Of a stretch of 64,000 bases of DNA, positions 56,001 through 64,000 are shown piece after piece. Both the position numbers and the translations under genes were made by a program. The DNA is from Pagrus major (Eukaryota > Chordata > Actinopteri > Spariformes > Sparidae), in assembly GCF_040436345.1 (NCBI RefSeq), contig NC_133238.1:12354126-12418125 (forward strand), read 5' to 3'. Positions within the stretch are counted from its first letter, which is position 1; the number at the start of each line of letters is the position of its first letter. The notes under the pieces were generated by a model. The model was not told where the DNA came from and ran no database searches. It saw nothing but the letters and a program-made list of their open reading frames with translations.

Positions 56001-59000
56001 AAGACTGAGGACTTAAACAAGACCCACCTTGACCTTCCCACACTCTATGAGATAATGAGCCATTGATTTCACCAGGCCTTCAAAGAAGTACCACGAGTGC
56101 TGCAACACAAAGAAAGAGTTAGGCAAGGAAAGCTACCATCCCAAATGTGGAAGGATATGTTTACAAGATGCTAAAATTATATTTAAAAGGAGTCCAGGCA
56201 TGTGACAAGCAATTACGCCATAGAAATGTATAATTATCATGAAAACAACATGTAAAATTGTTGTAATTACACAGTCAACTCAACAGCTAAAGCAAGAAAG
56301 CTGAGTCTTCTTACTAACTTATATCTCAACGTCACTCTTTCTTCATTTACAGTCTTTCTGAGACAGAATAGATATGAATTTAGGTTACCTTTAGCAGCTT
56401 GTTGCTAGTCAGGAAGTCTGTGGATGGCTTGAGGATGGCAGTCATGGCTTTTGCCAGCTCCTCATGAACTGTCTTTACGTTGGTGGAGGAATAAGGCTCG
56501 GGCTTAAACACAAACTGAGAGTAGAGAGGGAGAAAATGAGATTTTAACTTAAGCAGGAACATATAAATATACCTGCACACTGTCATCATATAGTGAGAAA
56601 AGACTGCACCTTGACATAAGATCTCAAGTAATGTTCAAGCCCTTCTTCGTGGCACTGTGCTACCACATGAACCATCACCCTGCACAGAGACACACATGGT
56701 GACATAAAATATAAAAGAATAAGAAAAGGAGGACGTGAGGCTCGCTATAAAGAACTAGCCAAAGATAGGAATTACATTTATCCATTCAAAGGCACTGACA
56801 GCTCATTTACACACTGCCTACAGAGCTTCAAAGACTACTCACACACCCAACTGAGATACATACACAGCGTGTGCAAGCCATAGGTGAGTCTAATGAGAAA
56901 AAGGATTCTGGCTATTAAAGAGAAACAGAGGAAAAAGAGAGACCCAGATGAAAGTGCTGTTATTATAATTTTCTACAGATGAAGTTTGTTAAAAGAGACC
57001 AAAAATATCGTTCGGACACATAACTTTCTGCTGCTGGAAACCAGGCGTCTCACACATGTGTGCTTAAGCGTTTGTGTTTGGCTTGCCTGGTCACGTTAAC
57101 AGCCACATCCTCGTGTGTGGCTCTGGTTAGGACGCAGAACAGCTGGTTGAGGATGGTGGGCAGAAAGTTGACCATCACATGACCTTCCATTGCATGGAGA
57201 CTCTGGGGAGGGAAGGGAGGAAGTAAGACTCCTGCTTGTCATGTTCCCTTAAATGCTAGATTACAAGATTTTATTTGACGAGACAAGAATAAAAGGGGTG
57301 TGTTGCATTTTCCCCCGGGGGGGAATTAGCGATAAATTACGCTCGCAGTACCTTTAGGTATTTCACCAGCTCCCCTTCTGAAGCTTGTTCTGACATCTCC
57401 ATGCTTTGACAGTGGTGGAAGAAGTTGTGCAAGTGTTGATCCTAAAGAAAACACATCATTTACTCATATATTTGACATTTATTTCCATTGAGGTGAGCAG
57501 GTGAGATTGATGGACATAATTAAATGGACACACCTGAGTGTAAACTGTAGAAACAAGATGAGTTGAGACTTTGAACAAGGTTTTTCCTCCGTCTACCCAT
57601 TTGATCTCCGAGCCAGAGTGCTGTAATGACATGTAGGCAACCATTACTCCACTTAATATTGAATAAAACACTGCACTGTGTTGATTTATTAAAGCACATC
57701 TAGAATAACAAGGCACAAGCAACATGATATAATCAATAAATTAGCCGCAGTTCTTTTGTAATATGAGAAGACAAGCTGTCTTACCATATGGCTACAGTTT
57801 ACTACAAGATAAATAAATACAGTCTTTTTAACCAGAGTTCTTATGAAGTAATTGCAGTCAGAGTTTAGAGGCTCAATGCTGGCTCATTTTGAGAGAACTG
57901 CAAGTGTTAAGCACAGCCACTGTTACATACATACTACAGCTTTAATTAAATTTACAGGAAACCCATTATCCCTGCACCACATAACCAACACACAGGGATC
58001 TTAACGGTAAGATGGCATTGATTGTTTTTACTGGATTAAATTTTAATGCTCATCAGATTCCACAGGCATTTCATGTGAAAGCCTGTCGGGGCATCTGCGA
58101 GGTCCCAATCCAATCACAGCTAATAAGATCTTTGACCATTTACCACAACCTGCACCGGATCTTTTATGGTAATGCATCCAATCTTAAAAACCATTTTGGA
58201 AAACTGTTTGACCGGCAGAACAACTTCGATCTAAAGCACTTACGTGCCTTACTTAAACAGAATGTTGCAGCAATCAATGATTTCCATAAACAACCACAAG
58301 TCCTGCTGAGATTTTAATTTCACAGCCCTCTCCTGACCTTTAGTGCTAATCAACTGCACGCATAACTCTCAAAAATTAATAAAATGTCTAATATTAATCA
58401 TCTTCTTTTACCTTGTTGACACCATCCTGGGAGCTGAGGTACCCGGCGGGCAGATTGGCAGCCACAGGCAGCTGCTGCTCATTCATGATGACTCTGCCGT
58501 CCCGTAGCAGAGGCAGCCATGCTGAACCCACTGTGAGTAAAGGACAGGTAGAGGCCACATGGTTGTAAAGAAGTAGTAATACAATTTAAAATATATCTAA
58601 CAACCTCATTAAAACTACCATCACGCTGTACAAAGTATGCCTGTATCAAACAACTTTTGCACATATGATGCACAGCAGAAATGAACATGAATTCACTGAA
58701 ACACAGTAGAAATACCCGCTGGAGTTTTAATTCAGAAGGGGAAGACGTGACTGAAAGCTGCAGCCTACCTGGCGTCTCCACCAAGTCTTTCTTCTTGCTG
58801 TTGCTGTCACAGCTCACGTGATAGAAGGTGAAGAGAAGGTGATGCTTCTCATGCAGCTGAGTAGGCAGCTCTATCTTTATCTGAAGGAGAGAAAAACACA
58901 GATTCCTGGGGTTCGTTCCCTAATACACAGGGGGCTTTGTTCCGGAAAATGAAAGTGAAAAAAAAGGCCTGCGGAGCATTTCCAGTGGGGATTGAAATGT

Positions 59001-62000
59001 GCTCAAACAACATAAGAGGAGGTGAGAGGTACCTCCTTAACTTCAAAACACTCTGCTTTCAAAGAACATATAACTTTTTGACTTTGAGCATATGTTGCAG
59101 AGCATATCTGGCTCTCTCTACTGATTATTAAGCATTTAACAATACCTATGATAGCAATAAAACTCTGATTATGAGTAGTATGAGCATATAAATACCTCAT
59201 CATAGAACTCAGGGTTCTGCTGGTGGTGCAGGACGGCTGCATATGCCTGCTTAGTGAATAGAGAACCTCCTGGACGGCCATAGATGCACTGCAGTGGATT
59301 CATAAAGTAGGAAATAATCAAACATGAGAGAGAGATAGGAGTGCATGTTTGAAGTCCAATGAGTTCAAAGCAAATACTTAAGTCAAGATGAACCAGTCTA
59401 GAATCAAGTCCACAACCAAGATAAACCAATTTTAAAAAAAAGAGACCCAAGTTGAGTGTCTAAATCAGACAAACAGTACCTTGTCAAGACTGACAAGTTA
59501 AACCAACAAGTCCCGAATCCAGTCCGAACTAAGGCCAACAAATTCAAAGTCAAGACCCAAGTCGAGTCCAACAAGTCCAAAGTCAAGGCCGAGTCCAAAG
59601 TTAAGACCCACATCAAGACTAACAAGTCCTAATTCAAGTCCAATGAGTTCAAAGTAAAGTCTCAAGTCAAGATGAACCAGTCTAAAGTTAAGACCAAAGC
59701 AAAGACCAACAAGTCCTGAGTCAAGACCAACAAGTCCCAAGTCGAGTTCCAACCACGGCCAATAAGTCCAAAGTTAAGACCCAAATCAAGGCTAACAAGT
59801 CCAAAGTCAAGACCAACAAGTCTTAATTCAAGACCACTGAGTTCAAAGTCAAGTCTCAAGTCAAGATGAACCAGTCTAAAGTCCAGAACAAAGCCAAGAC
59901 CAACAAGTCCCAAGTCAAGACCAACGAATCCAAAGACAAGTCCCAACTAAGGCCAATAAGTCTAAAGTCAATTGCCAACTTGAGACCAACAAGTCAAGAG
60001 TCAAGACCAAAGTCAAGACTAGTGAGTCCAAAGTCAAGTCCCAAGTCTCGACCAACAAGTAACAAGTTAAGTCCTTTTTTAAATTTTTAAATCAAATCAG
60101 TATCAGTCAGTAAGTATATTTGCAGATTGTATTTATCACTTTCAAAAAATCTTGATATATTTAAAATCCAAACGACCATGTGTGGCTTGGCTTGCACAGA
60201 GCACATAACCAGAGAACAGCCAACAGTTTCATTTTGGACTTTTGGCAAGTGTAAATATATTTTTGGCACAGTATGTTAACCACAGATGATAAAGTCCAAG
60301 TGAAGCCACGAGTCACCGGTGTCCATTGGTGTCGATTCCAAGTCATGTGACTCGAGTTCACACCTCTGTCGGTTTGATTTTTGTCATTTCAGATTATGTA
60401 GCATGCAAAGAGCTGAAATGAGAGCTATGTATACACACCTTCAGCGGCAGGGCTTCATCCTCATCAGTATCCTTGAATTCAATGCAAACGGCAATATTCC
60501 TCGCCTGAAGAGGGGGGACGGAAGTTTGGGAACAGACAGATGAGAAAAGCATGTACAAGTCCCGAGATACCCCAGAACAAATTTTAGCTGGACACTTTCT
60601 TGACTGATGTGTATTAGATGTGAAGAGTGGGAAGATATTTCAAGGAGAGGATAGCCAGCTCTCATTTAAAGTAAAAGTGTGCAGAGAGACAGATGATGGG
60701 GGAGAAGGCAGGTTGATTTCCGAAATGGAGCTGACCTAGTGAAAAACACAAGCCTGTATTAATGTATTAATCAGAAGCTGCTGCTCTGCGTAAGGATAAT
60801 TCTATCCAGCTCTGCTGCTGGCTGAACGAGCCAGAGGCGGTTGCCAGTTGTCTCACAGGGTAGGAACACAAAATGATGATCATGAGAGAATGGTGGCCAA
60901 AAAAAAGCTTAACCTTCCAAAAAGGAAAAGTCACAGGTTTTGTGATGACTTTGTAACATATGAAGGTTAAAATATTGATTGTACCACTAAAAGAAAGGCT
61001 CAAAATTAAAGGCATAATCCCCTTTTTCCTCTTATTCAAAGGATTGTTACATTAACTTAACCTTTACCTTTGCAAAGGATTTCTGTCCGTCGTATTTGAG
61101 GTGTTTTGGGTACACGTAGAGGTGGTTTTTATAGATGGTGAACGGTTGGGAGCACTTAGCAATGCAGGGTACAAACTCCTCCACCTCCAGGAGAGCGCTG
61201 CCGGGCCCGTTGCCTTCAAAGTTCCTCACGGGGATGTAGGAGGAAGTGACACAATCTGCAGACAGGAAACAAGAGGAGTTACAGAGTTCAAGGTTGAAGT
61301 CTGACGCTTATAAATAGATGTTAAAAGTAAATATTTGGAGGGTTTACTGGTTACATCCGGAGCCACACTGTCGATAGTCACATCTAAGTTCCCCAAGAGG
61401 ACAGGGAGTTTGGCCATTTTCTCTGGTCTGTCGGGAAATCAGACACAGAAACAGCAATAAGAAAACTGTATAGAGATCAGTTGTAGTGATCTTCAGAGAG
61501 GGGAAGAAGCGTACTTTCTGAAGTCAGTGAGCAGCTTGAACATGTCCTCGTCTGACAGCTTGCTGCTGTCCTGCCTGTAAAGAGCTGAGAAGCGAGCGCC
61601 TTTGTCCAAAGTTCCTGATGCATCTTTGAACACAGGCCTGCGGAGACAAAGAAAGAAACCTACTGGAGAAAGGGCACATTTCAGTTCCACACTAGTGGTT
61701 CAAAGATTTGTGAATCCCAACAGGCTGACTTTCCTTTGACAGCTCCCACTCAGTCTATACGCAGTATCCTAAATCTGAATCACTATGTGGCATCGTGGCA
61801 CAAGAGAATACGTCTCCTCGAACTTTGAGAAGCTTAAAGTTTTCCTTCAAGTGCAAGAAATCATCAGATGTAGTATATGATTCTGTATAACACCAACCAA
61901 CCCTGACACAAGATTTACCATTTATGTTTATCTAATGTATTATCATTCTAGGTTCTCAATTCCCTTTTCTTCAGGGAGGGAAACAGACTGCCTGCTGGTG

Positions 62001-63009
62001 GAAGTCCATTTATTCTCTTGTAAACAAAATTGGGTACAAGCACTTGTGTTGTGGATATCTGAAATCTTTAATTAGCAACTGAACAAACGGTGCAAACATA
62101 CCCAATAGTCCAAACCAAACTTTATTGTGTAATTGCTTTGTAGATAAGTGGGTTTGTTCTCTGTCATGCTGCAGAGGGATTTAATTTCTTTTGTTGTTTA
62201 TTTTGAATGTGGGGGTTGTGGCTGTTTTGTTTCAAGTTCTTTGACACAACAAACGAAGATTAAAGAAAATACACAATGGTTTTTAATACCTTGCAGCCCA
62301 GGCGAATGGCATCCTGTACTGCCCCAGTCTGCTGCAGGCTGTCTTCGCATTCTTCAGCACCTTTTGAGCCATCTATAAGTAGTCAAGAAAAGTGGGGTTG
62401 ATTACACAGATTAATAATTTGAGATTTCACAGCCTCATCCTCGTCATCTCTACCAATCTCTGTACCTTGGCTGAGTCTGAGCTCTTCATGTAGGGCTCGG
62501 TGCAGTGGGTGATCCCCCCCTGCAGCACCTTCTCGATCCTGGCCACCAGGAAGATCTCCGGATGGGGGCATGTGACTGAGAACACCCCCTGTTTAGGGTA
62601 CTGGAGAGCCCCCTCTGGGAGCCCACTGGCCTGCCTGTGGCTATCTAAGGGACCATCGCCACTGCCGTTGATGTGCATGTCATGTCCGCTGACAGAGCCT
62701 GATGTCATCTGACGGACCAAAGGGTGGTTGAGGTCGACGTGGAAGTCGGCCGAGATCTTTCTGCTGTTCTGGACGTCGAAGAAGGAGAGGACGACATAGA
62801 AAGGCTCCACCTTTGATGAATAATGGGAGGAAGGAACATATTTTGAGGAAAGAAAAAGGACAGTAGTTTACTTTTTGAGGGATACGCATCCTTCCTAATG
62901 CACTTCTCGTTTTCCACTCAGTCAAAATGTACCATAGATGTAATTCATCTTCCCTTTCTCTCTTTCCACTGTGGATTTCCATTACACAAACCCATTTGAG
63001 CATGTGTGT

Positions 63010-63072
<63 letters not shown>

Positions 63073-63833
63073 CTGAGTAGCGGAGCTAATAGCTGTGGTT
63101 TCCCAGTTGAGTGCTGAGTGTAGGAGGCGTCCGTCTCTTACAGAGACAGAGACCTTGGAGAGTGACGGCAGGAAACCAGCCTCAGACTGGTGCTAATGCA
63201 TGATGGGAGGCCCAGGCTGGTTGCTATGGTAGCGGCCATCCCTCGTGCCAACAACACCAGTTTTGGCAGGGGCCAGCCAAGTGGGCCATCTGAACTGTCT
63301 GTGATCTTCTTAACTGATTTAAACCTCGCCCTCGTTCACTAAAGGACGTTTCCCGGAATTATTCCAGAAGCGTGATTCTGTCCTCGCACACACGTGTGCA
63401 TTCACAGATCTGTTGCCTCCATGTCGACTTAGAAATAGACTTGTAATAAGCACCTTCATCTATGTTTGTTTTTCACTGAAACGTACATTAGTTGTTGGTC
63501 CCTCCTCGTTCTCTGCAACACAGCCCTGCAGGTTGAACGACAGGTCGTGACAGCTGACCAGGACTCTCTTCCCGAACTTCTCTTCAAACTGCCGCACGTC
63601 GGGCTCAATGCCAGAGAAATCCAGTTTCTGTGGAAACAGGAGATGCTGTCAGGAAATCAGTCAATAACAGGAGCAAAACTGACTCTGGTGCCAGGGAGAT
63701 GAGAGCAATACTCATTCGGAATGTACAAGGATTAGCATTCAGGTATTATCTTCATCACCTGTGTGTCAGGATCCAACGTGAAGAGTTTCAGGCGAGCTTC
63801 ACTCCTCATTTTGGACTCAATATCTCTGGCAGT
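44027..63833 (-). CDS. dock9: dock9 (zizimin1), Cdc42 guanine-nucleotide exchange factor, lacking ~300 N-terminal residues
   Basis: Forty-four phase-consistent coding exons encode the last 1768 residues; the gene runs past the right edge, so the PH domain is not visible. Exons 1-24 (5' to 3'): 63759-63833, 63487-63627, 62466-62810, 62290-62372, 61515-61637, 61348-61427, 61068-61255, 60439-60504, 59196-59288, 58769-58880, 58412-58530, 57534-57620, 57352-57441, 57087-57202, 56610-56679, 56389-56514, 56028-56099, 55793-55939, 55524-55607, 55322-55433, 55049-55227, 54793-54900, 54526-54637, 54275-54405. Exons 25-44 are listed under the armadillo-like and DHR-2 entries. The protein activates Cdc42 at membranes and promotes filopodia and dendrite growth. 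The exon strings [42 protein letters not shown] and the C-terminal [11 protein letters not shown] identify DOCK9 over DOCK10/DOCK11, whose tails differ. Exon 14 uses a GC donor and exon 38 is a 6-base microexon. Confidence 0.95.
46688..46725. repeat. near-perfect 38-bp palindrome
   Basis: Two 18-base arms (tgtatgcaatacctcatt and its exact reverse complement) are separated by only TG. It sits in the dock9 intron just downstream of the 6-nt microexon in transcription order. No related copy was noticed in the window. Confidence 0.85.
46989..46994 (-). other. dock9: dock9 6-nucleotide microexon (Ala-Ala)
   Basis: Between the exon ending ...RVAFFGQ (47222) and the exon starting [11 protein letters not shown] (46529) lies GCTGCG, preceded by ttttctcctccctctccaag and followed by gtaagtcc. 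Both splice sites are strong and the exon is in frame (two alanines). From memory, mammalian DOCK9 reads FFGQAA at this point in some isoforms, which supports it. Skipping it also keeps the frame. Confidence 0.7.
47484..47760 (+). repeat. MITE-like inverted-repeat element, copy E
   Basis: The left end is aaaggtgcaatatgtaagaa. The interior includes gggggcagcatatcaccaga and gctagctggttagcatgcta. The right end tgtaccttta is degraded. It is located in the dock9 intron between exons 36 and 37. Confidence 0.7.
47984..48008. repeat. (CA)n microsatellite abutting a dock9 splice acceptor
   Basis: A short AC run starts a few bases from the acceptor of the exon at 47859-47981. On the transcribed strand it forms a (UG)n tract directly upstream of the gtgttcag acceptor. 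Confidence 0.7.
51570..51601. repeat. (GAAA)n microsatellite in dock9 intron
   Basis: About seven gaaa units follow two gcaa variants. It lies in the intron between exons 28 and 29. No function is indicated. Confidence 0.7.
53244..53429 (-). other. dock9: candidate dock9 cassette exon (62 codons)
   Basis: In the 1.6-kb intron between exons 24 and 25 there is an open stretch with an acceptor cccactacaag|GAG at 53429. It is phase 0 on both sides, as the flanking exons require. It reads [20 protein letters not shown], then [20 protein letters not shown], then [17 protein letters not shown]. The composition (RRHSV phospho-type site, proline-rich, acidic DSDSEND) is protein-like and resembles the regulated linkers of zizimin-family proteins. 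The proposed donor AGG|gttgag is weak; a second in-frame donor CAA|gtattc lies 36 bases further on. Confidence 0.45.
58412..61255 (-). other. dock9: dock9 DHR-1 (C2-like, phosphoinositide-binding) exons
   Basis: Exons 7-11: 61068-61255, 60439-60504, 59196-59288, 58769-58880, 58412-58530 (roughly window residues 283-475). Hallmark strings are [78 protein letters not shown] and [13 protein letters not shown]. The domain targets DOCK proteins to membranes. Confidence 0.85.
59350..60075 (+). repeat. diverged minisatellite rich in aagtc units with higher-order structure
   Basis: The stretch is built of imperfect repeats such as aagtcaagaccaacaagtcc. A longer block containing agtcaagatgaaccagtct recurs near 59387, 59671 and 59865. 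Long minus-strand ORFs of repeated LGLD/VGL residues here are translations of the array. It lies in the dock9 intron between exons 8 and 9. Flanking sequence near 60290-60366 (gtgactcgagttcacacctc) matches the end of a common teleost element. Confidence 0.8.
63002..63070. repeat. (TG)n microsatellite in dock9 intron
   Basis: An almost pure TG run of about 34 units in the intron between exons 2 and 3; on the dock9 transcript it would read (CA)n. It is likely to be polymorphic in length. Confidence 0.9.
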
Positions 63834-64000
63834 CTGTTGAAAAACAAAGCAAAAAAAGGACTCATAGAAGAACAGCTTAATATTTAAAAAGGGAGTGGGA
63901 TGGAAACAATCAGCCTGTCTAGATCAGAGGCCTGGGTTGGATGTACTGTATAAAAAATTAAGGGAAGAAAGAACACTGATCAGGAAATCCAGGGACAGTG
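63834..64000 (-). other. dock9: dock9 intron at right edge
   Basis: The sequence upstream of the acceptor caacag at 63834 is intronic as far as visible. No exon is seen before the window ends. Confidence 0.6.

Noticed and set aside
59404-59946. Overlapping minus-strand ORFs encoding LGL/VGLD-type repeats
   Set aside because: They are translations of the aagtc minisatellite in several frames and not a repeat protein.

Overview
This window is nuclear DNA from a ray-finned fish, most likely a percomorph teleost. Genes are split by short GT-AG introns, the protein sequences match vertebrate families exon by exon, and the non-coding DNA carries dispersed repeats typical of teleosts. There are no bacterial operons, rRNA, CRISPR arrays or intact mobile elements. 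All coding models below were built by hand-joining exons and checking that splice phases match.

Layout: (1) 1-18.3 kb is the 5' end of slc4a10 (Na+-driven Cl-/HCO3- exchanger) on the minus strand. Only the first two coding exons fall inside, separated by a 17.8-kb first intron; the rest lies beyond the left edge. (2) 18.3-21.2 kb is the shared upstream region between slc4a10 and the divergent gene stk24. (3) 21.2-31.7 kb is stk24 (MST3, a GCK-III Ste20 kinase) on the plus strand, complete in 11 coding exons encoding 432 residues. (4) 32.0-40.4 kb is slc15a1 (PEPT1, proton-coupled oligopeptide transporter) on the minus strand, complete in 23 coding exons encoding 736 residues and converging tail-to-tail on stk24. 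(5) 40.5-43.1 kb is intergenic and rich in one short inverted-repeat element. (6) 43.1-63.8 kb is dock9 (zizimin1, a Cdc42 exchange factor) on the minus strand. It has 44 coding exons encoding the C-terminal 1768 residues; the first ~300 residues, including the PH domain, lie beyond the right edge.

stk24, slc15a1 and dock9 are neighbours in mammals too (human 13q32, from memory), so this is a conserved block. slc4a10 is on human 2q, so its junction with stk24 is a rearrangement relative to human, and stk24 appears inverted relative to its two neighbours. The genes share no obvious pathway; their proximity looks like inherited synteny rather than functional clustering.

The most interesting signals are a 6-nucleotide microexon in dock9 with a strong polypyrimidine tract, a 38-bp near-perfect palindrome in the next intron, a frame-preserving candidate cassette exon in dock9, two GC-AG introns, a candidate TATA plus Maf/AP-1-type promoter for slc15a1, and a family of about 240-340 bp inverted-repeat elements with six recognisable copies.
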